From the NCBI GenBank assembly GCA_003022945.1, contig PXRZ01000008.1, forward strand, positions 8,691 to 72,690: 64,000 nt of DNA. Reading direction: 5' to 3'. Positions within the stretch are counted from its first letter, which is position 1. Each line of letters starts with the position of its first letter. The stretch is from Halobacteriales archaeon QS_8_69_73. GTDB taxonomy: Archaea > Halobacteriota > Halobacteria > Halobacteriales > Haloarculaceae. The notes beneath the pieces were generated by a model that saw only the letters and a list, made by a program, of their open reading frames with translations, was not told the origin of the DNA and did no database searches. A program made the position numbers and the translations under genes. Shown here one piece after another: positions 39,202-50,936 of this stretch.

Positions 39202-41144
39202 CGCCGCCCCCACAGCAGCAGCGTCGCGGCCAGCGCCGCGAGGACAATGATAGGGCCAGGGGCAGCGCCGACCGCGTCCGTCTCCGTCGTCACCGCCCCG
39301 TCTCCTCCCTTGCCGGCGCCGGCCCGTTCGGCCGGGGTCTGCGACGCCGAGGCCCCCTCCCGAACCTGCACCCGCGTCGATGCCCGGTCGCCGGCCCGGA
39401 CGGTGTAGTCGCCGGGCGTCTCGAACGTCGTCGTCGCCTCGACGGTCGTCTCCCTGGTGACGGCCACGCGCGTGCCGGCGACCGGCTGGCCGTCGACGGC
39501 GAACTCGACGGTGCCGGCGGCCGGGCGGTCGGCCGCCGGGACGACGGTCGCTCGCAGCACCACGCTCTCGCCGGGGGCGGCCGTCTTCGGCGCGGCCGAC
39601 AGTTCCGTCACCCGCGGCTCGCCCGGCGGCTCGACGGTCGCCGTCGCCGTCGTCCCGCCTGCCCGCAGTCCGTACTCGCCCGGCGTCTCGAAGTCGCGGG
39701 CGAACGACAGCGTCGTCGACTCCCCGGGGGCGAGGCGGCCGCGGCGGGTCTCGACGAGGTCGCCGTCGACGGCGAACTCAACGACGTACCCGCCGGGGTC
39801 GGGGCCCTCGTTGCGGACGACGACGGTCATCTCGAGCCGCTCGCCGGCGACGAGCCGCGGCGTCTCGAGCGACTCCGACCGGTAGGGGCCGTCGACGGCG
39901 TACCCCTCGACGGACCGGGTGAACACCGCCCCGCCGAAGGCCTCGGCATGGGCCGCCCGATCCCAGGTCGGCGGCGTCGCCGTCGTTTCGGTGTACCGCT
40001 CGGCGTCCGCGCGGATATCCGCCCCGCCGGCGGCCTCGATTGCGTCCAACAGGTCGGCCTGCGTCACCTCCCCGCCGCCGAACTCCGCGACGACGCCGCC
40101 GACGGAGGCGTCGGCGGTCGCCCTGAGCCGCCGGTCCAGCGCCCCGTAGACGAGCGCGCCCTTCTCGTAGTCGGCCTCGTCGTCCCAGGTGTCCGGCTCC
40201 GCCAGCCGGACGTCCGCGTGGGTCTCGCGGTCGCCCTGCTCCAGCTTTCGCCGGAACGTCCCGTGGTCGATACGGCCGGTCTCGTAGCTGTACAGCGCCG
40301 CGTAGTAATCGGCCATCCCCTCGATCGTCCACCGCGTCGCCTCGGTCGGCTCGTACTCCTGCCGCGTGTGGACGTACTCGTGGACCCAGGCGTTGCGCGG
40401 GCCGGCGACGCGCTGGGTGTCGCGGACCCACATGTCGGCGTCGCCGCGCTGGAGGCCGGTGGCGGCCCACCCGACGGTCGTCGGCGCGGCGACGACGAAC
40501 ACCTTCCCGTCGGGATCGCCGAACGGGAGCCGGCGGGCGGCCTCGGCCATCGAGTCCAGGACCGTCTCGGGGTCGGTCCGCAGATCGGCCGCCGCGGGGA
40601 CGACCAGCCGGAGCCGCTGGTCAACCCCCTCGACGTCGCGGGTTCGGACCTCGGCCGGGCCGAGGTAGGTGACGTTCGGCCCGGCGACGCCCTCGCCGGC
40701 GACCGTGTGGCGCTGGTCGACCGCGAGCCGCTCCGTCCGGTCGTAGACGGCGACCCGCGGCGACCGGACGAGCGCCCATCCGTCGGTAGCGACGTAGGTG
40801 TACCGCTCGCCGGCACCCCGATCGACGGTGACGTTACCGGCCATCGTGTACGACAGCGTCGGCCGGTCGGTCGAGCGGGTCCACTCGTAGGTCCGCTCGT
40901 CGACCCGGGTGAACCCCTCCGTCTCGTAGACGTCCGTCCGCCGCGGGAGCACCACCGTGAGGCCGGCGGCGTCGCTCGGCGCGTCGACCGCCGTCGTCAC
41001 GTCGACCCGGCCGGGCTCGTCGGCGCTAACCGTGTGCTCGACGGGTACCTCCTGGGCGGCCGCCGGCGCCGCCAGGAGGGCCGCGCCGGTCGCCAGCAGG
41101 ATGAAAAGCGCGATCGCCGCGACCGGCCGCCGGGATGGGGGCAT
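39198..41144 (-). CDS. Secreted putative metallopeptidase with C-terminal CARDB-like domains and TM anchor
   Basis: Signal peptide; WVHEYVHTRQEY HExxH-like and EGMADYYAAL; C-terminal beta domains and TM. Confidence 0.7.
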   Translation of the reverse strand: MPPSRRPVAAIALFILLATGAALLAAPAAAQEVPVEHTVSADEPGRVDVTTAVDAPSDAAGLTVVLPRRTDVYETEGFTRVDERTYEWTRSTDRPTLSYTMAGNVTVDRGAGERYTYVATDGWALVRSPRVAVYDRTERLAVDQRHTVAGEGVAGPNVTYLGPAEVRTRDVEGVDQRLRLVVPAAADLRTDPETVLDSMAEAARRLPFGDPDGKVFVVAAPTTVGWAATGLQRGDADMWVRDTQRVAGPRNAWVHEYVHTRQEYEPTEATRWTIEGMADYYAALYSYETGRIDHGTFRRKLEQGDRETHADVRLAEPDTWDDEADYEKGALVYGALDRRLRATADASVGGVVAEFGGGEVTQADLLDAIEAAGGADIRADAERYTETTATPPTWDRAAHAEAFGGAVFTRSVEGYAVDGPYRSESLETPRLVAGERLEMTVVVRNEGPDPGGYVVEFAVDGDLVETRRGRLAPGESTTLSFARDFETPGEYGLRAGGTTATATVEPPGEPRVTELSAAPKTAAPGESVVLRATVVPAADRPAAGTVEFAVDGQPVAGTRVAVTRETTVEATTTFETPGDYTVRAGDRASTRVQVREGASASQTPAERAGAGKGGDGAVTTETDAVGAAPGPIIVLAALAATLLLWGRR

Positions 41145-44100
41145 CAGTCGCCGGCCACGGGCTCGATGGCGATCCGCACGTCGGTGCCCTCCACGTCCCA
41201 GGTCCGGTCGTGGCCGTCGGCGACGCCGCCGAATCCGGCCGCCCGTACCTCCTCGGCGATGAGTCCCTCGTGGTCGCGGACCAGCCCCGCGAGGCGGTCG
41301 TCCGCGACGTCGAGGTCGACGCGGATCTCCGCCTCGATGTCGAGGTCCAGTTCCTTCCGCATCTCCTGGACCCGGCGGACCACCTCGCGGGCGTATCCCT
41401 CCGATTCGATGGTCTCGGTCAGCGTCGCGTCGACGTAGATGACGCCGCGCTCCTCGCCGTCGACGTCGAAGGCGGTGCCCTCGACGCCTTCGGGCGTCTC
41501 GGCGGTGAACGACACCATCTCGTCGGTCAGCTCGACCGCGCGGCCGAGTTCGTCGGCGACGGCCGTCGACAGCGCCTCGAGGCTCGGCTCTTCGAGCGTG
41601 ACGGCGTTGATCGCGTCCATCACCTCGCCGGCCGCGTCGCCGAACTCGGGGCCGAGCACCGACATGTCTGCCCGGACGCCGTACCGCAGTTCCGCCCAGT
41701 CGGCGTCGGGCTCGACCAGCTCGATCTCGCGGGCGTTGAGCCGGTCACACAGCAGCGGTCGGTGGCGGTCGACGGCCGCGGCGGTCGCCTCGTCGTCGGC
41801 GGCGACGACGGCCCGCCGGACGGGCCAGCGGAGCTTCCGCTCGGCCCGCTGGCGGGCGTTGGAGCCGGCCTCCTCGACGGCCGCGACGACGCCGACGTCG
41901 GCCTCGAGTTGCGGGTCCCGGAGCGACTCCGTCGGCTCCGGCCAGTCGCACATGTGGACGGTGTCGAAGCCGTCGTCGCCGGTCAGCGTCCCGTAGATGT
42001 CGTCGGCGACGTACGGCGCGTAGGGCGCCAGCAGCTTCGTCGTCTCCACGAGCACGCGGTACAGCGTCGCGTAGGCGGCCTGCTTGCTCGGCGACTCCTC
42101 CTCTTCCCACATCCGCTCGCGGACGACCTGGATGTAGAACCGGGAGACGTCCTCGACGACGAACTCGAGCAGCGCGTCGAGGGCCTTGTCCTGCCGGAAC
42201 GACTCCCAGAAGTCGGTCATCTCGGCGACGGTGGTCTGGAGCCGCGACAGCACCCACTCGTCGACGGTCTCGAGGTCGGCGTCGGCCAGCGCCGCCGACC
42301 CGTCCGTGTCGGGGTCGAAGCCGTCCAGCCGCATGTACGGCAGCGGGAACCGGAAGACGTTCCAGAGGATGTTGAGCCGGCGTTCCATCTCGGCGGTCTC
42401 GTCCCAGGAGAACCGCATGTCGTCGCCCTGCGGCGTCACTGACAGCAGGAACAGCCGCATCGGGTCGACGCCGTGCTCGTCGATCACCTCGTGGGGGTCG
42501 ACGAGGATGTCCTTCGACTTCGACATGCTGCGGCCGTCGGGCATATTGGCGAAGCCGTGCATCACCACCTGCCGGTAGGGAATCTCGTCGAGGGCGGCCC
42601 CGCCCATCCCCAGCTGCGACCAGAACCACCCGCGGGTCTGGTCGTGGGCCTCAATGATGAGGTCGGCGGGCCACAGCCGCTCGAAGTCGTCGGTCTCCTC
42701 GGGGTAGTTCAGCGTCCCCCACGACGCCATCGACGAGTCCAGCCAGACGTCGAAGACGTCCGGTACCCGGGTGTAGGTGGTGCCGCCCTCGGTGATCGTC
42801 AGCTCGTCGACGGTGTCCTTGTGGAGGTCGACCGTCTCGGGGTCGACCGCCTGGTCGGCCCGCTCGGCCAGCTCCTCCCGCGAGGACACGACGATGGCGT
42901 CGTCGACGTCGCCCGACCAGTCTTCGGCGGCTTCGCCGCCTTCGTTCGAGGCAGTAGCCTCGCTATCCGGCGTCCAGATGGGGATCGGAATCCCCCAGTA
43001 GCGCTGCCGGGAGACGTTCCAGTCCGGCGACTCCTCGACGAAGTCCGTGAACCGGTCGTCCCGGGCCTCCTGGGGGTACCACTCGCTGTCCTCGATGAGC
43101 GACAGCAGGTCCTCTTTGATGTCGGTGACCGTGATGTACCACTGGTCGGTCACCATCTGGACGACGGGCGTGTCGCACCGCCAGCAGTGGCCGTAGTCGT
43201 GGTGGTGCCGACCGCCGTGCAGCAGCAGCCCTCTCGCCTCGAGGTCGTCGGTGATATCGGGGTCGGCATCCTTGACGAACTGGCCGGCGTAGTCGCCGGC
43301 CGCCGGCTCGTAGATGCCGTCGGGCCCCACCGGGCAGAACACCTCCAGGCCGAGTTCCCGGCCGCGCTCGAAGTCCACCTCGCCGTGGCCGGGCGCGGAG
43401 TGGACCAGCCCCGTGCGGTCGGTCTCGACGTAGTCGGCGGTGTACACCTGCAGGGCGCCGTCGCCGTCCGGGGCGTCGGGCACTGCCTCCCGAAGCGGGT
43501 GCTCGTAGCGCCAGCCGACCAGCTCCTCGCCGGACAGCGACTCCCCGAGCGTCCACTCCTCGTAGCCGCCCCGCTCCAGGGTCTCCTCGACGCAGGACTC
43601 CTCGAGGTAGAGCCGCTCGGTCTCGCCGTCGGCGGTCGCCTCGACGGCCCGGTAGGTGGCGTCGCCGTCGACGGCGACGAAGGTGTTGGCCGGGATGGTC
43701 CACGGCGTCGTCGTCCAGATGCGTCCCCGCTCGCTCGTTCCGAGGGCTCGCTCCGCTCGCCCTCGCGCTCCCGGTCGACGAGCGGGAACTTCACGTAGAC
43801 CGAGGGGTCCTCGACGTGGTCGTACTCGACCTCGTTGTTGGCGATGGCGGTCTCACACCGCGGGCACTGCGAGATGGAGCGTTTGCCCTGCTCGACGAGC
43901 CCGCGCTCGTGGGCCTTCGAGAATCCCCACCACGCCGCCTCCATGTAGGAGGGGTCGATCGTCCGGTAGGGGTCGTCCCAGTCCATCCAGACGCCGAACG
44001 ACCGGAAGTCCTCCTGTAGCCCGGCCAGCTGCTCGGTGGCGTAGGCCTTGCACTCCTGGATGAAGTTCTGCTCGCCGAACTCCTCGATGTCCTTCTTGTT

Positions 44101-44415
44101 GTCGAAGCCGAGCCGCCCTTCGACGCGGGTCTCGATGGGCAGTCCGTGCATGTCGTAGCCCGGCCGGTCGGTGACGTCGTACCCGCACATCCGGTGGTAG
44201 CGGATGTAGGCGTCCTTCAGCGTCTTGTTCCAGGTCGTCCCCATGTGGGCCGACCCGGAGGTGTACGGCGGGCCGTCGACGAAGAAGAACTCCTCGCCGC
44301 CCTCGCGGTGTCGCTTGGTCTGCTCGTAGGCGTCGACCGCCTCCCACCACTCGGCGATGCGGTCCTCGACCCCGCCGGCGTCGTACCGGTCGTCGACCGT
44401 CTCGAACCTGCTCAT
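41144..44415 (-). pseudogene. ileS: Isoleucyl-tRNA synthetase, reading frame broken at ~43725-43765 (possible sequence error)
   Basis: N-terminal ORF PPYTSGSAHMGTTWNKTLKD...YVKFPLVDRER; other frame IWTTTPWTIPANTFVAVDG...KSKDILVDPHEV...; frame switch within a palindromic insert. Confidence 0.88.
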
Positions 44416-44474
44416 ACGTCACGTATCCGGCCGCGCTGTTAAATGAGAATCGGTAGCCTGCCAACCGTTCCGAC

Positions 44475-44978
44475 TCACTCCAGTTGGATCTTCCGGACGA
44501 ACTCGAACCCACGGATCTCGTTTATTACCTCGCCGTCGAGCGGCCGATCGGTGACGAGATACAGCCGGGGCTCGTCGGTGAACTCCGGGTCTTCGCTTAT
44601 CGTCTGCCGGATCGAGATGCCGTGGTCGGCGAGAACGCCGGTCACCGCCGAGACGATGCCGTGGCGGTCGGCGTCGTCCGGCAGCACCGTCAGCACCGTC
44701 AGGTCCAGCACCGGCGCGAGATCCATCAGCGAGGGGATCGCCGAGATGTTCTGGAAGATGCGCCGCAGTTCCTCGTCGGCGAGGATGGCGTCGGTCGTCG
44801 CGTCGACGACGCGACGGTCGACGTCGATCTCCCGGGCGATGCCGGTGTTCGGGATCTCGATGCCCCCCGAGACGACCCGGCCGCCGTCGTTGACCGAGAA
44901 CCCCCGCTCCAGCAGAAGTCGGATGACAGCCTGCTGGCTCGGGCTGTCCTCGAATTTTCGCATAATTTCGTCGAACAT
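44475..44978 (-). CDS. ACT domain amino-acid-binding regulatory protein
   Basis: LDLTVLTVLPDDADRHGIVSAVTGVLADHGISIRQTISED ACT-like region; N-terminal HTH-like region. Confidence 0.75.
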   Translation of the reverse strand: MFDEIMRKFEDSPSQQAVIRLLLERGFSVNDGGRVVSGGIEIPNTGIAREIDVDRRVVDATTDAILADEELRRIFQNISAIPSLMDLAPVLDLTVLTVLPDDADRHGIVSAVTGVLADHGISIRQTISEDPEFTDEPRLYLVTDRPLDGEVINEIRGFEFVRKIQLE

Positions 44979-45323
44979 ACACGCCCCCTCGCGCGGAGGG
45001 GTGTTGTCAGTTACGACGGCGGTGGACGTGCGCCTCGGCCACCTCTCAACGGAAGCGAGAGCTCGTAGCGGGGGCACCGCACTTCGGAGCCCTGGCGGGC
45101 GCTGGGGGCCGTAGACGGTGCTGACGACGATTCACGATAGGGACGGGAGCGGCCGTCGGTGAAATGACGGCGTCCGTCGCCATGGCGTCGCGACGGCGGG
45201 GTAGCGAACAGGCGGTGCCGGCAGCGACGACCGGCGGTGCACCGCGCTCCCGCGAGACGCCGGTCGGTCGTGGTCAGCGCACACGACCTCTGGCCCCGTT
45301 TTGATATATAAAAGGTCGGCCGT

Positions 45324-47012
45324 TCAGTCGTCGGCCGACGCCGCGCCGCCGACGTTCGCGTCCGGGACGATACCGTCGTCGTTCCAGCCCCGCAGCTCGT
45401 AGTAGTTCGACAGCTCGGCGTCGAGCCCCTCCAACCCGTACGGCAGGTCGGCGTCGTCGGAGCGGTCGAAGCCGCGTCGGTTGTTGAAGTGCCGCTCGAG
45501 CTCGACGATCCGGCCGCCGACGTCCATCAGCGTCTCCCAGTCGGCGTCGAACAGCCGGGCGTACCGCTCGTGGGTCATGTTCGAGAAGGCGAACTTGCAG
45601 AGCACCCCCGAGTCGTGGACTGCGTTTTTGTTCTCCATCTCGACGAGCCGCTCGGACTTGCCGGCGACGCCGTCGGAGTCCAGCGCGCGGTCCGGCGCCA
45701 CGAGCGGGTACTCCAGCTGGTACATCTCGGCGTACATGTGGTCGGCGCCGCGGTTGGCGGTGGCGAACGACAGCCCCTGGCCGTTGAGCGTCCGGCCGTC
45801 GTGGGCGGCGAACTCCATGCCCTTCATCGTCCAGTTGTCGACGCCCAGTTCCTCGTGGAAGCGATCGATACCCTCCGCGAGCGTGTCGCCGACGCCCTCG
45901 CGGAAGGCGATCTTCTCGACGAGCTCGTGAATCAATTCGGCGTTGCCGAACTCGTCCTCGGCGGCGAGGTAGGCCGCGACGACGTCGCCGCAGGAGATGG
46001 TGTCCAGCCCGTAGCGGTCGCACAGTTCGTTGGATCGCATGATGGCGACGAAGTCGTCGACGGCGGCGTTGGAGCCGAACGACATCATCGTCTCGTACTC
46101 TGGGCCCTCCGTCTCCAGCCCCGACTCCTCGTCGCGGGTCGGCAGCTTGCAAGCGAAGGCACACGCCGAGCAGGTGCCTTTCTCGTACTTGTGCTCGATG
46201 ACGGCCGCCGAGCCGATGTCGTCGACCTCGTCGTAGCTGAGCTCCTGGAAGTACCTGGTGGGGAGCGCGCCGACGGCGTTGGCGTAGTCGGACACCGAGA
46301 CGGTGCCGGCGTCCTTCATCGGGCTGCTGGACTCGGCGGCCTCGGCGTGGATCTCCCGGACCAGCTCGTCGTCCAGTCCCTCGACGTCGGGGCGGGAGTC
46401 GCCGTCGAAGGCGAGGTACTTGACGTTCTTCGCCCCGAGGACGGCCCCCAGGCCGCCGCGGCCGAACGCCCGCGACCCGGAGGTGATGATGGCGGCGAAG
46501 CGGACCTCGTTCTCGCCGGCCGGGCCGACGACGGCGGTGTGCCCCTCGCCGAGCCCCGTCGACGTCTCGACGTGGTCGGTCGTCTCGCCGGTGGTCGCTC
46601 CCTCGAGGTCGGGAACGGGCTCGAACTCGACGCCCTCGTCGGTGACGACGAGGCCGACCAGCTCGTCGCTCTCGCCGGTTATCTCGACGGCCGCGTGGCC
46701 GGTGTCGTAGAACGGCCGAGAGGTGAAGCCGCCGGCGTTCGACGACAGCAGGCCGTCCGTCAGCGGCGACAGCCCGGTGCAGGACAGCCGGCCGGTGTAG
46801 CTCATCGTCGACGTCTGCAACGGGCCGGCCGCGAACACGAGGCTGTTGGCCGGGCCGAGCGGGTCGGCGTCGAAGGGAATCCGGTCGTGGGCGAGCTTCG
46901 TGCCGACGCCGCGGCCCCCGACGAACGACGCGAGCACGTCGTCGATCGCCTCCGTCGTCGCCTCCCGCGAGCCGACGTCGACCGACAGCAGCGTACCCTC
47001 TGCGTGTATCAT
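45324..47012 (-). CDS. Aldehyde ferredoxin oxidoreductase family protein
   Basis: SFVGGRGVGTKLAHDRIPFDADPLGPANSLVFAAGPL; CSACAFACK cluster motif; AFGRGGLGAVLGAKNVKYLAF. Confidence 0.92.
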   Translation of the reverse strand: MIHAEGTLLSVDVGSREATTEAIDDVLASFVGGRGVGTKLAHDRIPFDADPLGPANSLVFAAGPLQTSTMSYTGRLSCTGLSPLTDGLLSSNAGGFTSRPFYDTGHAAVEITGESDELVGLVVTDEGVEFEPVPDLEGATTGETTDHVETSTGLGEGHTAVVGPAGENEVRFAAIITSGSRAFGRGGLGAVLGAKNVKYLAFDGDSRPDVEGLDDELVREIHAEAAESSSPMKDAGTVSVSDYANAVGALPTRYFQELSYDEVDDIGSAAVIEHKYEKGTCSACAFACKLPTRDEESGLETEGPEYETMMSFGSNAAVDDFVAIMRSNELCDRYGLDTISCGDVVAAYLAAEDEFGNAELIHELVEKIAFREGVGDTLAEGIDRFHEELGVDNWTMKGMEFAAHDGRTLNGQGLSFATANRGADHMYAEMYQLEYPLVAPDRALDSDGVAGKSERLVEMENKNAVHDSGVLCKFAFSNMTHERYARLFDADWETLMDVGGRIVELERHFNNRRGFDRSDDADLPYGLEGLDAELSNYYELRGWNDDGIVPDANVGGAASADD

Positions 47013-47067
47013 CGCTGATCGGGACGGGGCGCCCCGCACACATAAATCGTCGCAAACGGAGCGGCGG

Positions 47068-48960
47068 TCAGCCGCCGCGACAGAGCGTCATCGCCTCGCG
47101 GACGGCGTCGTGCTCGCCGGCGAAGGTGACGCGGTCGCCGCGCTCGAGAACGAACTCGGCATCGGGGACGAGCGTGTTCTCGCTGCGGGTCACCAGGGCG
47201 ATGAGACAGCGGTCGGGGAGGGCGTCGCCGGCCTCGTCGACGGTGCGGCCGACGAAGTCGTCGTTCTCGACGGCCACCTCCTGCACGTCGCCGCCTTCCT
47301 CGATGTTCTCCGACCAGCGCTGCAGTGCCGGCCGCTCGATGACGTTGTCGATGGCCTGCGCCACCGCGTGCGACGAGGAGATGACCTCGACGTCGATGTC
47401 GTCGAACGCCTCGACGTTGTCGGGTTTGTTGGCCCGACAGATGACCCGCTCGGCGTCGAACTTCGTGGCGGCCAGCCGGCCGATGAGCAGGTTCGTGTCG
47501 TCGTCGCCGGTGGCGGCGATGATGGTGCTCGCGTTGCTGCCGCCGGCCGCCCGGAGCGTCTCCAGGTTCGTCCCGTCGCCGATTCGAACCGTGTACCCCA
47601 CCTCCCGGGCCGTCTCGACCGTCTCGTCGTCGCTTTCGATGACGACGACGTTTTCTCCTCTGTCCTCCAGCCGGTCGGCGACTTCGCGGCCGACCCGTCC
47701 GCCGCCGATCACGATCACGCGCATTGGGATCACCTCGAGGTACTCCGCGATGTATCTGGCGAGTCCGCCCTGCAGGACGACCGTCGAGAGGATGACCAGA
47801 AAGACCGTCCCGACCAGAAGCGTGGCGTTGGCCTCCGCCTGGGCGGCCCGTGCCACCTCGCCGGCCGCCCGGAGCTCCTCGGCCCGGTTCTGTAACTCGA
47901 CGGCGAACAGCGTCGCGACCGATGCCGGGATGATGCCGCGCGGCCCGACGAAGCCGACGAACAGCCGCTCGTTGAGCGTGAAGTCGCCGCCGACCGTCGA
48001 AAGGTACACCAGAAGCGGCCGGATGAGGGCGACGACCGCAACGACGACGACGATTCCGCCCACGTCGAGCGCGAGCAGGTCCTCGAACTCGAGCAGCGCC
48101 GCCAGCGCGATGAAGACGAACGACAGCACGACGAGGGTGATGTCGCCTTTGAACGCCGATATCTGCTCCTCGTAGGGGACCCCGAGGTTGCCGAGGACGA
48201 TGCCGGCGGTGGCGACGGCGGCGACGCCGGCCTCGCTGGCTATCGTTTCGGCGGCACCGAACGCGACCAGCGCCCCCGCCAGCACGACCAGCCGGGCGTT
48301 CCGAGGGGCGTCACCCGGCGACAGGTCGATGTACCGGAGGACGTACCAGACGGCCACGGCGACGATCGTCCCGATGAGTACGCCGCCGCCGACCCGCTCG
48401 ATGAAGAGGCCGAGAAACGCCGAGACGGTCGGCTCCTCCAGTCGGATGATCTTAAACACGACCACCGCGAGGATGGCCGCCGTCACGTCGTTGATTATGC
48501 CTTCCGTCTCGAGGGCCGCCGCGACCCGGTCCCTGACCGGGACGACGTCGAGTATCGGCGTGATGACCGTCGGGCCCGTGGCGACGAGCAGCGCGCCGAT
48601 GAGGAACGCGATACCCCAATCGGCGCCCAGCGCGAGACGAACCACGAGCGCCGTCCCGACGAGGGCGATGGCGGCGCCCACCGTGACGAGCCGGAGGCTC
48701 TCGCTCGTCGCCTGTCGGAGCTTCTCGATACGGAGGTGGAACGCCCCCTCGAAGACGATGATGGCGACCGACAGCCCGACGATGGCCGGCAGCGAGTCGA
48801 AGGAGCTTCTCGTGATGATGCTCAGCCCCTCCGGACCGAGCGCGATGCCGGCCGCGATGAGAAAGACGATACTCGGGACTTCGAAGCGATCGGCGAGTAT
48901 CTGTGCGGCGACGCCGATCGCGATTATCGCCGCCACGAGCGGGATCAGTTGACTCGCCAC
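47068..48960 (-). CDS. Cation:proton antiporter with TrkA-N/TrkA-C regulatory domains
   Basis: Multi-TM N-terminal half; MRVIVIGGGRVGREVADRLEDRGENVVVIE TrkA-N; C-terminal TrkA-C. Confidence 0.9.
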   Translation of the reverse strand: MASQLIPLVAAIIAIGVAAQILADRFEVPSIVFLIAAGIALGPEGLSIITRSSFDSLPAIVGLSVAIIVFEGAFHLRIEKLRQATSESLRLVTVGAAIALVGTALVVRLALGADWGIAFLIGALLVATGPTVITPILDVVPVRDRVAAALETEGIINDVTAAILAVVVFKIIRLEEPTVSAFLGLFIERVGGGVLIGTIVAVAVWYVLRYIDLSPGDAPRNARLVVLAGALVAFGAAETIASEAGVAAVATAGIVLGNLGVPYEEQISAFKGDITLVVLSFVFIALAALLEFEDLLALDVGGIVVVVAVVALIRPLLVYLSTVGGDFTLNERLFVGFVGPRGIIPASVATLFAVELQNRAEELRAAGEVARAAQAEANATLLVGTVFLVILSTVVLQGGLARYIAEYLEVIPMRVIVIGGGRVGREVADRLEDRGENVVVIESDDETVETAREVGYTVRIGDGTNLETLRAAGGSNASTIIAATGDDDTNLLIGRLAATKFDAERVICRANKPDNVEAFDDIDVEVISSSHAVAQAIDNVIERPALQRWSENIEEGGDVQEVAVENDDFVGRTVDEAGDALPDRCLIALVTRSENTLVPDAEFVLERGDRVTFAGEHDAVREAMTLCRGG

Positions 48961-49008
48961 TGCTCTCTGGAATCGATTCCCGTGCCAGTCTGATAAACCC
49001 GGGGCTTT

Positions 49009-49920
49009 TTATTGCGTGCCGCCGCCCTCGTCGAGGTACCGTAGGACGCCGCGGACGTTCATCGCCACCTCGCCGGCGGCCTTCTTTTCGCCCCACGCCT
49101 CGCCGACGTCGGCGGCCTCGACGAAATGCTCGACGACGGCCTCGTCGTCGTCGTCCAGCTCCGCGCGCTTTCGGTCGATCGCCTCCACCCACCGGGTGAC
49201 GACGTCGACGTACTCCGAGAGGCGGTCGTCGGCCGACACGGCGCCGAAGTGCGCGTAACAGAGCGTCTCCGGATCCAGGCCGGCGATCATCCGAGCGTCG
49301 GCGACGACCTCTTCGAGGTCGAACCCCGGCGGCGGCGTCGTCTCTCGGACCGCGTCGAACGTCGGGACGTAGATGCCGGCCGCGTCGGCGGTGTAGACGG
49401 CGTCGGCCGCCCGGTCCTCGAAGATGACCTGGTGGAAGGCGTGGCCGGGAGCGTGGTGGACCTCAAGCGTCGTCGACCCGAGGTCGACGGCGGCGCCGTC
49501 GCGGACCGACTCGACGGCGTCGGCCGGCACCGGCTCCGGTTCCGTGTAGTAGCGTATCTGGTCGCCGACGGCCGCCTTCGTCCCCTCCCACAGCGGCCCC
49601 GGGTCGGAGAGGAAGTCGGCGCCGTCGGCGTGAACGTACACGTCGGCGCCGGTCTCGGCGGCGATGAACCCCGCGCCGCCGGCGTGGTCGAGGTGGACGT
49701 GCGTCAGCAGGACGGCCTCCAGCTCCGCCGGCGCGATGCCGACCGTCTCCAGCCCCGCGAGCACCCGCTCGTGGTTCGTCCCGATGCCCGAGTCGACGAT
49801 CGCCGGCCGGTCGGCGTCCAGCAGGTAGACCGACCCGTACGCCGACGTCCCGTACATGCCGGTGTCGACGTGATAGCAGTCCGGCACCGCCTCGACCTCG
49901 ACGACGTCGCCGATCGCCAT
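49009..49920 (-). CDS. MBL-fold metallohydrolase
   Basis: LLTHVHLDHAGGAGFI (HxHxDH), HAPGHAFHQVIF. Confidence 0.9.
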   Translation of the reverse strand: MAIGDVVEVEAVPDCYHVDTGMYGTSAYGSVYLLDADRPAIVDSGIGTNHERVLAGLETVGIAPAELEAVLLTHVHLDHAGGAGFIAAETGADVYVHADGADFLSDPGPLWEGTKAAVGDQIRYYTEPEPVPADAVESVRDGAAVDLGSTTLEVHHAPGHAFHQVIFEDRAADAVYTADAAGIYVPTFDAVRETTPPPGFDLEEVVADARMIAGLDPETLCYAHFGAVSADDRLSEYVDVVTRWVEAIDRKRAELDDDDEAVVEHFVEAADVGEAWGEKKAAGEVAMNVRGVLRYLDEGGGTQ

Positions 49921-49949
49921 GCCGACGCTACCAGGTCCCCGGGTAAAAC

Positions 49950-50807
49950 CTACAGGGTGCTCCGGAGGACCGTCCAGAGGTCCTGCCGGCGCTTCTGGAG
50001 CAGCTTCACCGGCGAGACGACGCTGTAGCCGCCGTCGTCGGTCCGCTCGGCGAGGTCCTCCTGCTCGAGGTCCTCGAGCGTCGATCGGACGGTGCTCTCC
50101 GGGAGGACCGTCCGGCCGGCGATCTCCTCGGGCGTCCCCGAGCCGAGCGCCTGCACCGCCAGGTAGACCGACACCCGCTGGGGGGATTCCAGCACCTCCA
50201 CGAGCAGGTCGTTGACCAGGTTGCTGCCGGAATCCGTCGTGGTCGGCTCCGAGCGGACCATCTCCGCGTCGGTCAACGGCTCGGCCGCCTCGAGGGCCTC
50301 TTCCAGCACCGCGACCGCCGTCGTCCGGTTTTTCCCTTCGCGCTCCCGCTCGAGCAGCCGTTCGAGGGACTCCGGCTCCGTGACATCGGCGACCAGCCCC
50401 CGCAGCCCGTCGACGGTGTAGTCGGCCGGGTCGACGTCGACGAGGTCGTCCGGCCGGATCTCGTCGTCGGTGGTGAAGCCGACCTCGCCGTACCCTTCGA
50501 CCCGGAGCCCGAGTTCGATCTCGTGGACGCCGAGCCGGAGCCGGGGGCGGTCCAGCACGACCTGGACCGTCTCCGCGAGATCCAACGCCAGCGGCTCCTC
50601 CGGCGTCACCTCCGCGGCGGTGTACCGCTCGCCGTCGCGCGCGAGCGTGACGTCCCCGGGAGCGACGGCCTCGCCGTCGATCTTCGCGGTCGTGACGCCT
50701 TCGAACTCCGCCTCGATGAGCCGGTTCTTCAGCTCGAACTCGACCCCGCGTTCGGTGTTCTCGAGGCTCTCCCACGTGAAGAGCCGCTCGAGGTACTGCT
50801 CGATCAT
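49950..50807 (-). CDS. Hypothetical protein with C-terminal winged HTH
   Basis: [52 protein letters not shown]. Confidence 0.65.
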   Translation of the reverse strand: MIEQYLERLFTWESLENTERGVEFELKNRLIEAEFEGVTTAKIDGEAVAPGDVTLARDGERYTAAEVTPEEPLALDLAETVQVVLDRPRLRLGVHEIELGLRVEGYGEVGFTTDDEIRPDDLVDVDPADYTVDGLRGLVADVTEPESLERLLEREREGKNRTTAVAVLEEALEAAEPLTDAEMVRSEPTTTDSGSNLVNDLLVEVLESPQRVSVYLAVQALGSGTPEEIAGRTVLPESTVRSTLEDLEQEDLAERTDDGGYSVVSPVKLLQKRRQDLWTVLRSTL

Positions 50808-50936
50808 GCGCGGGGCAACGCCGGGCCTATACTTCGGTCTGTCGTCAGAGGGGCCGCCGTCTCGGGGTCGTCCGCTCCGGGAGCCGCTCTCACGGCACCG
50901 ATACGACTTTGCCCGGCCGCGGCGAACCGTCGGGGG

